Source: Ornithinimicrobium pekingense DSM 21552 (lineage in GTDB: Bacteria > Actinomycetota > Actinomycetes > Actinomycetales > Dermatophilaceae). From it: DNA of 64,000 nucleotides. The stretch is taken from positions 186,001 through 250,000 of the forward strand of contig NZ_ATWJ01000007.1 of NCBI RefSeq assembly GCF_000421185.1, written 5' to 3'. A program made the translations under genes and the position numbers. The stretch's first letter is position 1, and every line of letters starts with the position of its first letter. The notes under the pieces are model-generated. The model made no database searches, was not told the DNA's origin, and saw only the letters and a list, made by a program, of their open reading frames with translations. Positions 18,264-27,756 of the stretch are shown here, piece by piece.

Positions 18264-19246
18264 GCCGGCTCCGTGCGGCGCTCCCAGGTGACCCAGGCGC
18301 GCACCGGCTCCGGGCCGGGGGCGCGGTGCACCTCGCGCCAGACGACCGGGTCGACCTCGGGGAAGCGGGTGGACCCCTGCGGCGCCAGGTCGACCTCGGT
18401 GAGGACGAGGCGGGACGCGTGGTCGATGGTCTGCGCGTAGACCTCGCCGCCGCCGGCCACGAACACCTCGGTGTCTCCGGCCAGGGCCAGGGCCTCGGCC
18501 AGCGACCCCGCGACCTCGGCGCCGGGCGCCCGCCAGTCCCGCCGCCGCGTGACCACGATCGTGCGTCGTCCGGGCAGCGCGCGCCCGATCGAGTCCCAGG
18601 TTCCTCGGCCCATGAGCAGGGTGCCGCCCATCGTCGTCTCCTTGAAGAAGCGCAGGTCGGCGGGCAGGTGCCAGGGCATCGAGGAGCCGTCGCCGATGAC
18701 CCCGTTGCGGCCGACGGCGGCCACCAGCGTCAACGTCTGGTCGAAGCCGCGGGTCAGCAGCGGCGACCCGGCGTGCGCCGAGGGGGCTGCTCCCGGCGGG
18801 GAGGCGCCTTCGCGGGACGCCAGCACCTCGAGCGCCTGGCGCTCGTGCGGCACGAGGTCCTCGGGCAGCGCGCCGAGCGGCCACCACCGCAGGCCGGCCG
18901 ACTTCTCCTCCTCCAGGACGCGCGGCTCCCCGGACCACGAGCGCGTGGCGGTGTACAGGTCGATGCGCTCCTCGAGCGGATGGTGCAGCGCGACCGTGCG
19001 GTGCAGGGTCGCCACGTGGTCGAGGGAGGCGCCGTCCACCCCTACGCCGAGCTCCTCGGCGGCCTCGCGGACGGCCGCCTGCACCGCGCTCTCGCCCCTC
19101 TCGACGTGGCCGGCGGCGCCGTGGGCCCACCGGCCGTCCATGAACCCGGTGCCGCGGCGCAGCTGCAGCAGCACCTCCGGCCCGCCGTCGCCGTCCCGCA
19201 CCAGCGCCACGTAGACGGCCGGGACGACCTGGAAGCGAGACGTCAT
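18260..19246 (-). CDS. Nudix hydrolase - dihydrofolate reductase fusion
   Basis: One uninterrupted 328-residue frame encodes two enzymes. Residues 1-145 are a Nudix hydrolase with a complete box: G46 x5 E52 x7 R60-E61 ... E64-E65-L-G. After a 25-residue Ala/Gly/Pro linker, residues about 170-326 are a dihydrofolate reductase: [28 protein letters not shown] with the catalytic Asp at 197, [12 protein letters not shown] and [12 protein letters not shown]. The DHFR half regenerates tetrahydrofolate after thymidylate synthase, encoded just upstream with a 4-base ATGA overlap. The Nudix half could clean up a nucleotide or a pterin triphosphate such as dihydroneopterin triphosphate; this is inference. 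In most actinobacteria folA is a separate gene of about 160-190 codons. Confidence 0.88.
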   Translation of the reverse strand: MTSRFQVVPAVYVALVRDGDGGPEVLLQLRRGTGFMDGRWAHGAAGHVERGESAVQAAVREAAEELGVGVDGASLDHVATLHRTVALHHPLEERIDLYTATRSWSGEPRVLEEEKSAGLRWWPLGALPEDLVPHERQALEVLASREGASPPGAAPSAHAGSPLLTRGFDQTLTLVAAVGRNGVIGDGSSMPWHLPADLRFFKETTMGGTLLMGRGTWDSIGRALPGRRTIVVTRRRDWRAPGAEVAGSLAEALALAGDTEVFVAGGGEVYAQTIDHASRLVLTEVDLAPQGSTRFPEVDPVVWREVHRAPGPEPVRAWVTWERRTEPA

Positions 19247-20064
19247 ACCGCGATCGGGGCCTTGATCGTCGGCGCGGCGACGTAGTCCCGGACCTCGACG
19301 TCCTCGAGCTCGAAGGCGTCGATCTCGCGCACCTGCGGGTTCAGCCACAGCGTCGGCAGCGGTCCCGGGGTGCGGGCGAGCTGCTCCTCGGCCTGCTCGA
19401 GGTGGTTGAGGTAGAGGTGGGCGTCGCCGAGGGTGTGCACGAAGTCCTTGGCGCGCAGGTCGGTGACCTGGGCGACCATGTGCGTGAGCAGCGCGTAGCT
19501 GGCGATGTTGAACGGCACCCCCAGGAAGGTGTCGGCGCTGCGCTGGTACAGCTGGCAGGACAGCCACCCGCGACGGTCCTCGTCGTCGGGGGAGGCCGGA
19601 GCGACGTAGAACTGGAACATCGTGTGGCACGGCGGCAGCGCCATGTCCTCGACGTCGGCGACGTTCCAGGCCGAGACGACGTGCCGGCGCGAGTCCGGGT
19701 TGGTCCGCAGCGACCCGACCACGCGGGCGACCTGGTCGACGTGCCCGCCCGAGGGGGTCGGCCAGGACCGCCACTGGTGGCCGTAGACGGGACCCAGGTC
19801 GCCGTTCTCGTCGGCCCACTCGTCCCAGATAGAGATGCCACGCTCCTGCAGCCACCGCACGTTGGTGTCGCCGCGCAGGAACCACAGCAGCTCGCCGACG
19901 ACGGAGCGCAGGTGCAGGCGCTTGGTCGTCAGCACCGGGAAACCCTCGGTCAGGTCGAAGCGCATCTGGTGGCCGAAGACCGAGAGCGTGCCGGTGCCGG
20001 TGCGGTCGCTCTTCTCGACGCCCTCGGCCCGGATGCGTCGCAGGAGGTCCAGGTATTGCTGCAT
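19243..20064 (-). CDS. thyA: Thymidylate synthase
   Basis: A 273-residue ThyA that methylates dUMP to dTMP with methylenetetrahydrofolate, giving dihydrofolate. The nucleophilic Cys is in [13 protein letters not shown], the folate/dUMP-binding [15 protein letters not shown] is present, and the N-terminus [11 protein letters not shown] is standard. The -10 box TACGCT (reverse complement of 20071-20076) ends 6 bases before the ATG, so the message is leaderless. A perfect CRP-type palindrome lies about 38-53 bases upstream of the start codon. The stop overlaps the start of the Nudix-DHFR gene, which recycles the dihydrofolate product. Confidence 0.95.
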   Translation of the reverse strand: MQQYLDLLRRIRAEGVEKSDRTGTGTLSVFGHQMRFDLTEGFPVLTTKRLHLRSVVGELLWFLRGDTNVRWLQERGISIWDEWADENGDLGPVYGHQWRSWPTPSGGHVDQVARVVGSLRTNPDSRRHVVSAWNVADVEDMALPPCHTMFQFYVAPASPDDEDRRGWLSCQLYQRSADTFLGVPFNIASYALLTHMVAQVTDLRAKDFVHTLGDAHLYLNHLEQAEEQLARTPGPLPTLWLNPQVREIDAFELEDVEVRDYVAAPTIKAPIAV

Positions 20065-20101
20065 ACGGGCAGCGTAGTGCGTGGCCCGCGGAGGACCTCA
20101 G

Positions 20102-20117
20102 TGTGACCGAGGTCACA
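20102..20117. promoter_or_regulatory. CRP/GlxR-type binding site TGTGA-N6-TCACA
   Basis: TGTGACCGAGGTCACA is a perfect match to the actinobacterial/enterobacterial CRP consensus with fully symmetrical 7-base arms. It lies just upstream of the thyA -10 box (20071-20076), over or next to its -35 region, and 158 bases upstream of the RNase J -10 box. It may therefore affect either divergent gene; thyA is nearer. Confidence 0.65.
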
Positions 20118-20162
20118 TGACTGGCGCGTAACAGGGGTGGCCGGTCCTGCGATGTAACCCGT

Positions 20163-20207
20163 GACCGCACTGCTGCCTGGACCCCCCGAGCGGGCAGCAG
20201 TGCGGTC
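20163..20207. terminator. Strong perfect hairpin, 15-bp stem
   Basis: GACCGCACTGCTGCC (20163-20177) is exactly repeated in inverted form at 20193-20207, with a 15-base loop. It lies between the divergent thyA and rnj genes and upstream of the rnj promoter, so it is not an ordinary terminator of either. On the plus strand it is followed by TTCGTCGTCG, a poor T-run. It could end a short transcript started near 20118-20160, or act as a structured element in a longer rnj leader. Confidence 0.5.
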
Positions 20208-20286
20208 TTCGTCGTCGCGCGGGTCCCGCAACCGGCCCGTGCGGCGGCGGCCCTGCCGCGCGGGGGGGCGGCGTTATCCTGCCGCC

Positions 20287-21972
20287 ATGAGTCACCCCCA
20301 CCCCGAGCTCACCGCCCCCGGTCCGCTCCCGGACGGGGGCGTCCGCGTGATCCCGCTCGGCGGCCTGGGGGAGGTCGGCCGCAACATGGCCGTCATCGAG
20401 CACCGGGGCAAGCTCCTCGTCGTCGACTGCGGCGTGCTCTTCCCCGAGGAGAACCACCCCGGCGTCGACCTGATCCTGCCGGACTTCGGGCCGATCGAGG
20501 ACCGGCTCGACGACGTCGTGGCCGTCGTGCTGACGCACGGCCACGAGGACCACATCGGCGCGGTGCCCTACCTGCTGCGCCGCAGGCCCGACATCCCGCT
20601 GGTCGGCTCGCAGCTGACGCTGGCGCTCGTCGAGGCCAAGCTCAAGGAGCACCGCATCACGCCGCTCACCCTCGGGGTGCGCGAGGGGCAGCGCGAGGTC
20701 CTGGGGCCCTTCGACTGCGAGTTCATCGCGGTCAACCACTCCATCCCCGACGCCCTGGCGGTCTTCGTCCGCACCTCCGGCGGGACGATCCTGCACACGG
20801 GCGACTTCAAGATGGACCAGCTCCCGCTCGACGGGCGCATCACCGACCTGCGGGCCTTCGCGCGGCTGGGGGAGGAGGGGGTCGACCTGTTCATGACCGA
20901 CTCGACCAACGCGCACGTCCCCGGCTTCACGACCCCCGAGCGTCAGATCACCCCGGCGATCGAGCGCGTCTTCCACGACGCGCGGCGCCGGATCATCGTG
21001 GCCTGCTTCGCCTCGCACGTGCACCGGGTGCAGCAGGTGCTCGACGCGGCCGCCGAGTCGGGACGCAAGGTGGCGATGGTCGGCCGGTCGATGATCCGCA
21101 ACATGGGGATCGCGGCCGACCTGGGCTACCTGAAGGTGCCGGACGGGATCCTCGTGGACCTGGGGCGGCTGACCCAGCTGCCCGACGAGCAGCAGGTGCT
21201 CATCTCCACCGGCTCCCAGGGCGAGCCGATGGCCGCGCTGTCACGGATGGCCAACGGCGACCACAAGATCGACGTCGGTGAGGGCGACACGGTGCTCATG
21301 GCCTCCTCGTTGATCCCCGGCAACGAGAACGCCGTCTACCGCGTCATCAACGGCCTCACCCGCCTGGGTGCCACCGTCGTGCACAAGGAGAACGCCCTCG
21401 TGCACGTCTCCGGGCACGCCAGCGCCGGTGAGCTGCTCTACTGCTACAACATCGTGCGCCCGCGCAACGTGCTGCCGGTGCACGGCGAGTGGCGCCACCT
21501 CGTCGCCAACGCCGAGCTCGCCGTCGCCACGGGCGTCCCGCGGGACAACGTGGTGCTGGCCGAGGACGGGGTCGTCGTCGACCTCGTCGACGGCCGGGCC
21601 AGCATCGCCGGCGCGGTCGACGTCGGCTACGTCTACGTCGACGGCTCGCTGGTCGGCGCGGCCGACGAGACGATGCTCAAGGACCGCCGCATCCTGCGCG
21701 ACGAGGGTTTCGTGACGATCATCGTGGTCCGCGACGCCTCGACGGGGCAGCTCGCGGCCGGCCCCGACATCCTGACGCGAGGCTTCGCCGAGGGCCAGGA
21801 CGTCTTCGAACGGGTCCGCCCCAGGCTCGTGACGGCGCTGGAGGAGGCTCAGCACAACGGCGTCCAGGACACCTACCAGCTGCAGCAGGTGATCCGGCGC
21901 ACCGTCGGCTCCTTCGTCGGCAGCAAGCTGCGGCGCCGACCGATGATCATCCCGATCGTCGTCGACGCCTGA
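20287..21972 (+). CDS. rnj: Ribonuclease J
   Basis: A 561-residue metallo-beta-lactamase/beta-CASP ribonuclease with 5'-3' exo- and endonuclease activity in mRNA decay and rRNA maturation. The zinc-binding HxHxDH is in LTHGHEDHIGA (about residues 81-91), followed by beta-CASP motifs (FMTDSTNA; ISTGSQGEPMAALSRM; HVSGHASAGEL) and the C-terminal RNase J domain. TATCCT at 20275-20280 ends 6 bases before the ATG, making the transcript leaderless; this start also gives a normal N-terminus. The longer upstream frame crosses the promoter and is rejected. Position next to thyA-folA and ftsK matches mycobacterial synteny. Confidence 0.93.
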   Translation: MSHPHPELTAPGPLPDGGVRVIPLGGLGEVGRNMAVIEHRGKLLVVDCGVLFPEENHPGVDLILPDFGPIEDRLDDVVAVVLTHGHEDHIGAVPYLLRRRPDIPLVGSQLTLALVEAKLKEHRITPLTLGVREGQREVLGPFDCEFIAVNHSIPDALAVFVRTSGGTILHTGDFKMDQLPLDGRITDLRAFARLGEEGVDLFMTDSTNAHVPGFTTPERQITPAIERVFHDARRRIIVACFASHVHRVQQVLDAAAESGRKVAMVGRSMIRNMGIAADLGYLKVPDGILVDLGRLTQLPDEQQVLISTGSQGEPMAALSRMANGDHKIDVGEGDTVLMASSLIPGNENAVYRVINGLTRLGATVVHKENALVHVSGHASAGELLYCYNIVRPRNVLPVHGEWRHLVANAELAVATGVPRDNVVLAEDGVVVDLVDGRASIAGAVDVGYVYVDGSLVGAADETMLKDRRILRDEGFVTIIVVRDASTGQLAAGPDILTRGFAEGQDVFERVRPRLVTALEEAQHNGVQDTYQLQQVIRRTVGSFVGSKLRRRPMIIPIVVDA

Positions 21973-21997
21973 CCGTCTCGCCCCAAACCGCGTCGCC

Positions 21998-22411
21998 TCA
22001 GACCGAGTCCTGCGGGCCGTCCAGGCGCCGGGGGTCGGTCGCCGGCCGGCCGCCCCCGCGCTGCTCGAGGATGCGCCGGGCCTGGGCCGCGATCTCCGCC
22101 TCCGTCGGCTCCTTGTCCCACGACAGGGACGCCCCGTGCAGCACGACCGCCAGGCCCCAGCCCATGGCCGGCCACACCGGCCAGAAGTAGCCGCCGCCGC
22201 TGACGAGCCAGATGCCGACGAGCAGGCCCAGCACGGCGAGGTAGACGGTGACGTGGGTGCGGAAGTCCTTGCGCGCCTGCAGCCGCTTCAGGGCCTCGGC
22301 CCGCAGCTGGGGGTCGGCCGCGGGATCGGCATCGGCGGCCGGTGGCTGCCAGGACGGCAGCGGCGGCCGCGTCACGTCGTCGTCGCCCGGGTGGGCAGGT
22401 GGCTCTGTCAT
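21998..22411 (-). CDS. 2TM domain-containing protein
   Basis: A 137-residue protein: an acidic Pro-rich N-terminus, the motif LRAEALKRLQARKDFRTH, two membrane helices (about residues 55-75 and 78-98), and a short cytoplasmic tail with ILEQRGGGRPA. The Arg/Lys...FRTH helix followed by two helices is the 2TM domain seen alone or attached to histidine kinases; no kinase is attached here. TAGGCT (reverse complement of 22443-22448) and a purine-rich site AGAGGGGG give a short leader of about 25-30 bases. It is convergent with rnj. Function unknown. Confidence 0.7.
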   Translation of the reverse strand: MTEPPAHPGDDDVTRPPLPSWQPPAADADPAADPQLRAEALKRLQARKDFRTHVTVYLAVLGLLVGIWLVSGGGYFWPVWPAMGWGLAVVLHGASLSWDKEPTEAEIAAQARRILEQRGGGRPATDPRRLDGPQDSV

Positions 22412-22534
22412 GGCACGGACCCCCTCTGGTCGGTATGCGGTCAGCCTAGCGCCGCGGGGTCCGGCACAGGCCGGTCCGGCGGTTGTGCGCGTGTGACACG
22501 TGATGCGCACGGGGATGTGGCGTACGGTGCCACC

Positions 22535-25360
22535 GTGGCCAAGTCTGCGACCTCCTCCAACCGTGCCCCCGCCCGCGGCGCCGGGTCCCGGGGCGGTGCG
22601 ACGCGTCCCGGCGGCCGGTCCGCCGGTGGCAAGACCCCGCCGTCCGGCGGTGCCAAGGCCTCGCCGCGCACCGGCACGCAGTCGACCGGCCCGTCCCTGC
22701 CGGGTCGCGCGGCACGCGGCATCGCCGGGGTCACCGGGGGGACCGTGCGCGCCATGACCGACACGGCCCGTGACCTGGAGCCCGAGCACCGACGCGACGG
22801 TGCCGGCTTCCTGCTGCTCGTGCTGGCCGTGGTGGTCGCGCTGCGGGAGTGGTGGACGCTCAGCGACGGACTCTTCGGCGACATCGTGCACGCGATGGCT
22901 GCCGGCACCTTCGGCCGGGTCGCGCTGGTGCTGCCGCTGGTCCTGTGCTTCTTCGCCGTGCGCCTGTTCCGCCGTCCGGACGAGTCCCAGGCCACCAACC
23001 GCATGACGATCGGCACCTCCGCGCTCCTGCTGGCCGCCTCGGGGATCACCCACCTGGCGACCGGGGCGCCGGACTACGCCGAGGGGCCGGCCGCGCTGCA
23101 GGCCGCCGGCGGCATCCTCGGGTTCATCGCCTCCTCCATCCCGGCCTCGGCGATCACGCCGCTGGGCGCCTACATCGTGCTGAGCCTGCTGGGTGTCTTC
23201 GGCTTCCTCGTGCTGACGCGCACCCCGGTGCACCGCATCCCCGACCGTCTGCGCGAGGTGGAGCACCAGCTCTTCGACTCCGCCCGCTTCGACGAGGTCG
23301 ACCCGGTGACCGGCGAGGTGCGTCCGCGCCGCCGGCGGTCGCGCGCCGACCTCGACGAGCGCGACGGTGACGTCGCCTTCGAGCAGGCCGCGCAGGTCGA
23401 GCGGGGCAAGGGTGGGCGGTCCCTCAAGGCTTCCGCCCGGGGCGGGGCCAGGAAGGCGGCAGCCGACCCGGACGCCACCGGCGACGTCCCCGCTCCTCGC
23501 CGCGGCGCGCAGCGCCCGGGGGAGGAGCAGGCAGCCGTCGGCGAGGCCACCGAGGAGATCCCGGCCCTGCGGCCCGGTCAGAAGCGGCCCTCGCAGCCGT
23601 CGGCGGCCGAGAGGTCCAAGGCCCAGCTCGAGCCGCCCCCCACGACCCAGCTGCCGCAGCGCGTCGAGCAGCTGCAGCTGGCCGGGGACGTCACCTACAC
23701 CCTGCCCGACTCCTCCATGCTCAAGCCGGGCAGCCCGCACAAGGAGCGCTCCGCGGCCAACGACCGCGTGGTGGACGCCCTCACCGGCGTCCTCGAGGAC
23801 TTCAACATCGACGCCCAGGTCACCGGCTTCATGCGCGGGCCCACCGTCACGCGCTACGAGGTCGAGCTCGGCCCGGGCGTCAAGGTCGAGCGCATCACCG
23901 CGCTGTCCAAGAACATCGCCTACTCGGTCGCCTCGGCCGACGTGCGCATCCTCTCGCCCATCCCGGGCAAGTCGGCGGTCGGCGTGGAGATCCCCAACAC
24001 CGACCGGGAGAACGTCAACCTCGGCGACGTGCTGCGTTCCCAGGCCGCCCGCAACAACACCCACCCGATGGTGATGGGTGTGGGCAAGGACGTCGAGGGC
24101 GGCTACGTCATCGCCAACCTGGCCAAGATGCCGCACATGCTCGTCGCGGGTGCCACGGGCTCGGGCAAGTCCAGCTTCGTCAACTCGATGATCACCTCGA
24201 TCCTCATGCGCTCCACCCCCGACGAGGTGCGGATGATCCTCGTGGACCCCAAGCGGGTGGAGCTGACCGCCTACGAGGGGATCCCGCACCTCATCACGCC
24301 GATCATCACCAACCCCAAGAAGGCCGCGGAGGCCCTCGCCTGGGTGGTCAAGGAGATGGACCAGCGCTACGACGACCTGTCGGCGTTCGGCTACAAGCAC
24401 ATCGACGACTTCAACAAGGCCATCCGGGCCGGCAAGGTGCAGCCGCCTCCCGGCTCCGAGCGCGAGCTGGCGCCCTACCCCTACCTCCTCGTGGTCGTCG
24501 ACGAGCTCGCGGACCTGATGATGGTGGCGCCGCGCGACGTCGAGGAGTCGGTCGTGCGCATCACCCAGCTCGCCCGCGCCGCCGGCATCCACCTCGTGCT
24601 GGCGACCCAGCGCCCGTCCGTCGACGTGGTGACGGGGCTGATCAAGGCCAACGTGCCCTCACGGATGGCGTTCGCGACCTCCTCGCTGGCCGACAGCCGG
24701 GTCGTGCTCGACCAGCCGGGGGCGGAGAAGCTCATCGGTCAGGGTGACGCGCTCTTCCTGCCGATGGGCGCCTCCAAGCCGATGCGCGTGCAGGGCGCCT
24801 GGGTGGCCGAGTCGGAGATCCACGACGTGGTCGCCCACGTGACCGGCCAGCTCAAGCCGACCTACGTGGAGGAGGTGACGGCGGCGCCGGCCAAGAAGCA
24901 GATCGACGAGGACATCGGCGACGACCTCGACCTGCTGCTGCAGGCGGCCGAGCAGGTCATCACCACGCAGTTCGGCTCGACGTCGATGCTGCAGCGCAAG
25001 CTGCGGGTCGGCTTCGCCAAGGCCGGGCGTCTGATGGACCTGATGGAGTCGCGCGGCATCGTCGGACCCTCCGAGGGCAGCAAGGCCCGGGACGTGCTCG
25101 TCCGGCCGGACGACCTGGAGGAGACGCTCGCGCTCCTGCAGGGGCAGGAGCCGCCCGCGAGGCCGGAGCCGGAGACCGACAGCGCCCCCTTCGACGCCGA
25201 CGCCGCCGTGGTGGTGCCCGACGACGCCGAGGCGCAGGCGCCCGCCCCGTCCTTCGGCAGGAACACCCGCTACGACGGCGACCCCGTCTCCGGCACCTAC
25301 GTCGAGGACGAGGACGACGAGGAGTCCGAGGACGCCTGGGGGCTCACCGGGCGGGACTGA
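22535..25360 (+). CDS. ftsK: DNA translocase FtsK
   Basis: A 941-residue FtsK/SpoIIIE translocase that pumps chromosomes through the closing septum. After a basic Ser/Gly-rich leader of about 70 residues come four membrane helices (about residues 85-235), an acidic/charged linker, then the motor with Walker A GATGSGKS near residue 538 and Walker B YLLVVVDELADL, and a C-terminal gamma winged helix with TSMLQRKLRVGFAKAGRLMDLME for recognition of KOPS-like DNA. TACGGT (22523-22528) ends 6 bases before the GTG at 22535, indicating a leaderless message; the longer frame upstream is antisense to the 2TM gene. Confidence 0.94.
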   Translation: MAKSATSSNRAPARGAGSRGGATRPGGRSAGGKTPPSGGAKASPRTGTQSTGPSLPGRAARGIAGVTGGTVRAMTDTARDLEPEHRRDGAGFLLLVLAVVVALREWWTLSDGLFGDIVHAMAAGTFGRVALVLPLVLCFFAVRLFRRPDESQATNRMTIGTSALLLAASGITHLATGAPDYAEGPAALQAAGGILGFIASSIPASAITPLGAYIVLSLLGVFGFLVLTRTPVHRIPDRLREVEHQLFDSARFDEVDPVTGEVRPRRRRSRADLDERDGDVAFEQAAQVERGKGGRSLKASARGGARKAAADPDATGDVPAPRRGAQRPGEEQAAVGEATEEIPALRPGQKRPSQPSAAERSKAQLEPPPTTQLPQRVEQLQLAGDVTYTLPDSSMLKPGSPHKERSAANDRVVDALTGVLEDFNIDAQVTGFMRGPTVTRYEVELGPGVKVERITALSKNIAYSVASADVRILSPIPGKSAVGVEIPNTDRENVNLGDVLRSQAARNNTHPMVMGVGKDVEGGYVIANLAKMPHMLVAGATGSGKSSFVNSMITSILMRSTPDEVRMILVDPKRVELTAYEGIPHLITPIITNPKKAAEALAWVVKEMDQRYDDLSAFGYKHIDDFNKAIRAGKVQPPPGSERELAPYPYLLVVVDELADLMMVAPRDVEESVVRITQLARAAGIHLVLATQRPSVDVVTGLIKANVPSRMAFATSSLADSRVVLDQPGAEKLIGQGDALFLPMGASKPMRVQGAWVAESEIHDVVAHVTGQLKPTYVEEVTAAPAKKQIDEDIGDDLDLLLQAAEQVITTQFGSTSMLQRKLRVGFAKAGRLMDLMESRGIVGPSEGSKARDVLVRPDDLEETLALLQGQEPPARPEPETDSAPFDADAAVVVPDDAEAQAPAPSFGRNTRYDGDPVSGTYVEDEDDEESEDAWGLTGRD

Positions 25361-25372
25361 GCGGCAGGCCCG

Positions 25373-25633
25373 TCACAGCCAGCCCGCCCGGTAGGCGACC
25401 GCGGCCAGGAGGGCGACGGCCGACAGTGCCAGGAGTGCACCTCGGGCCACCACCCCGACCGGCAGCATCGAGGCCAGCGCCAGGCCCGCCGACAGCCCGC
25501 CGAGGGAGACGACGTTGCGCATCCGACCCGCCACGTGGTGCGGGTCCCCGGGGAGGAACCCCCGGGCCCAGGACTCGAGCACGAGTCCCACGGCCACCAC
25601 CGCGACCACGCCCGCGACGGCATACCTCAGCAC
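25373..25633 (-). CDS. Small hydrophobic membrane protein
   Basis: An 86-residue protein starting with GTG at 25633, consisting almost entirely of two to three membrane helices with an Arg-rich loop (GDPHHVAGRMRNVVS). It is not recognised as a named family. It is convergent with ftsK, whose stop is 12 bases away, and lies 28 bases downstream of the SGNH hydrolase gene on the same strand. Confidence 0.55.
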   Translation of the reverse strand: MLRYAVAGVVAVVAVGLVLESWARGFLPGDPHHVAGRMRNVVSLGGLSAGLALASMLPVGVVARGALLALSAVALLAAVAYRAGWL

Positions 25634-25661
25634 GGGGACCCTGGCTGCGCTCGCACGCTGA

Positions 25662-26861
25662 TCAGGGTAGCGAGCGCAGGTGCTCGTCGATGAGGTCGGC
25701 GACGGCCTGCTGCCCCCGGGCCGTGGGGTGGTAGGCCTCGGGAGGCCGGGCGCGGTGGTCGCCCCAGAAGCCGAAGGTGAGGATCCACGGATCGTCGCTG
25801 CCCACGCCGTGGCCCTCGAACGCCTCGGTCGGGTCGACGAAGGTGAAGCCGTGGTGCTCGGCGTGCTCCCGCAGACGCTCGTTGAGCTCCGCGCCGCGCC
25901 GGTTCATCCATGCGGCCTCCTCGGCGGAGAACACGATCCCGTCGTAGTCCGGGTCGAACAGCAGCGGGTAGCCGACCACGACCACGTGAGCCCCGTCCCC
26001 GGTGCGTGCGCGGATGTCGGCGTAGACGGCACCCAGCCCGCCCTCGCCCGGGCCGGGGCCGAACAGGTCCAGGAGGTTCTGGTCCCAGCGGCTGCTGGCC
26101 GGGTCCTGCGGGTCCTGGGGGTCCGTCCAGTGCCCGATGCAGTCCTCCACCGAGGAGCCGCCGACGGGGGCGCAGGACATCAGCACGGCGGCGAACTGCA
26201 TGTCGTTGCCGCCCATCGAGACCACGACCATCGAGGTGTGCTCGCCGAGCGACTCTCGTTGCGCGAGCTCGTCGTTGCCCTGGGTCTCGTCCCAGTATTC
26301 GACGGTGCGGGCGCCCGAGCAGGAGGCGAAGGTCGAGTTGTCGCCGGCGAACCAGTGGGCGCTGACCTGGTGGAAGGCGGCGTTGCCCGACCGGTGGCAC
26401 ATGTTCCTGGGCGCAGGGGTACGCCCCTGCAGGTCCTCCCACCAGGTGTTCTCACCCGTCCGGTCCGTCGCCGGGTCGTAGTCCCGCGCTCCCTCGCCGG
26501 AGCCGTAGCTGTCGCCGAGAAAGACCAGGCCACCCCGGGTCACGTCGGCGCGTGTCCACCGCCGGTCGAGGTAGGGGTCCGCGTCCGCCGCCGCCTCCGC
26601 ACCGCCCGCCACCGCGACGTCCGGGCAGTCCGGGCCTCCCAGCGGGGCGGTGACGGTGCAGACCGCGCGCTGCCCGAGCCCGACCAGCGCGGAGGCGACG
26701 CCAGGGGCACCGAGCATCAGCATGGTGACGACCAGGGAGGCGACCAGCGTGACCCCGACCCACTCGAGGGTGGCCGCCCCTGCCTCGTCGGGCCCTCCTG
26801 TCCCTGGACGACGCCGCTGCGTGGTGGCCCTGCCGCCGCCCCGGCCCCCCGGCCCGATCAC
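25662..26861 (-). CDS. SGNH/GDSL-family hydrolase with TadE/pilin-like N-terminal membrane segment
   Basis: A 399-residue secreted or membrane-anchored esterase-type protein. Residues about 24-55 read [11 protein letters not shown] and then a long hydrophobic helix, the pattern of TadE-like pseudopilins with the conserved Glu near the start of the helix. The remainder is an SGNH hydrolase: block [15 protein letters not shown] with the nucleophilic Ser, block III SMGGNDM, and block V with catalytic His in EAYHPTARG. Several paired Cys suggest an extracytoplasmic location. GTG at 26861 starts 4 bases after the stop of the upstream lipoprotein gene, within its AGGAGGTGA context, so the two are coupled. 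The fusion is unusual; the substrate is unknown. Confidence 0.72.
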   Translation of the reverse strand: MIGPGGRGGGRATTQRRRPGTGGPDEAGAATLEWVGVTLVASLVVTMLMLGAPGVASALVGLGQRAVCTVTAPLGGPDCPDVAVAGGAEAAADADPYLDRRWTRADVTRGGLVFLGDSYGSGEGARDYDPATDRTGENTWWEDLQGRTPAPRNMCHRSGNAAFHQVSAHWFAGDNSTFASCSGARTVEYWDETQGNDELAQRESLGEHTSMVVVSMGGNDMQFAAVLMSCAPVGGSSVEDCIGHWTDPQDPQDPASSRWDQNLLDLFGPGPGEGGLGAVYADIRARTGDGAHVVVVGYPLLFDPDYDGIVFSAEEAAWMNRRGAELNERLREHAEHHGFTFVDPTEAFEGHGVGSDDPWILTFGFWGDHRARPPEAYHPTARGQQAVADLIDEHLRSLP

Positions 26862-26865
26862 CTCC

Positions 26866-27639
26866 TCAGTCCTGGGGGTCCGTCGCGGGCAGCACGTCCA
26901 GGAGCAGCTGCGGCCCCGCCCGGCCGAGCAGGTCTGCGTGCGAGAACCAGTGCCAGCCCGTCTCCAGCGGGGCCAGGGCGACATGGCGCACCATCCCGGT
27001 CTGCTCGGTGGTCTCGGTCCAGACCGTCCAGCCGTCGGGGGCGCCGGGCACCGGGGTGACGGACACGTCGACCTCACCGTCACCCTGCCCGACCTCGCTC
27101 CCGTCCTCGGCGACGCCGTAGCCGTCGCAGGAGGCCACCGCCTCGACCGCGGCCCGCGCCGCGTCGCGACCGTGGACGCCCGGGAAGAGGTGGACCTCCG
27201 ACTCGAGGTAGCCGGCGTCCAGGTAGGCCCAGCGCCGCTGGGCCGCGTCGACCGGCTCGACGGGGTCGAGCTGCACGCCGCAGACCTCGGTCCGCCAGTG
27301 CGGGCCGTCGGGCGGCGCCGGGGCCCAGGCGGTGGGCAGCTCCAGGGACGTCGGCACCAGCGCCAGCGCGGACCCGTCACCGCCGGGCATCAGCCCCGGC
27401 TCGCCGGCCGGGACCGCGGAGGGGGGTGCCGTTCCGGCGGCGTCCTCGGGCGCGCGGGCCGTTCTGCCCGACGCCGCCGGTCCCATGTCGGCGGCGTCGG
27501 GCTGGCCCCCAGGCACCGGTGTCCCGTCCGGTGCTGGGCCGGTGGGTGGCGCCGTCCCGCACGCACCCAGAACCACGGCGACCCCGACGAGGCCGAGCCA
27601 CCTCAGCGTCTGGCTCGCGATCACCGCCGTGGTCCCCAT
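26866..27639 (-). CDS. Putative lipoprotein
   Basis: A 257-residue protein with a signal peptide ending in the lipobox LGAC, followed by about 55 residues rich in Pro, Gly and Ala and then a compact domain containing two Cys residues. The ATG at 27639 is preceded by GGAAGG and puts the hydrophobic core at a normal distance; a longer in-frame start at 27687 would make an unusually long signal. It is not recognised as a family. The SGNH-hydrolase gene follows after 4 bases and the products probably act together at the cell surface. Confidence 0.62.
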   Translation of the reverse strand: MGTTAVIASQTLRWLGLVGVAVVLGACGTAPPTGPAPDGTPVPGGQPDAADMGPAASGRTARAPEDAAGTAPPSAVPAGEPGLMPGGDGSALALVPTSLELPTAWAPAPPDGPHWRTEVCGVQLDPVEPVDAAQRRWAYLDAGYLESEVHLFPGVHGRDAARAAVEAVASCDGYGVAEDGSEVGQGDGEVDVSVTPVPGAPDGWTVWTETTEQTGMVRHVALAPLETGWHWFSHADLLGRAGPQLLLDVLPATDPQD

Positions 27640-27756
27640 GAGGCAACCCTTCCGCACGGTCGCCGCGAGGTCATGGGCCCGGAGCACCGGATCTCACCCC
27701 GTCGCCTGGGCCCACGATTAGGTCCGGGGGCTCAGGCCCGGCCTACACTCGGGACC

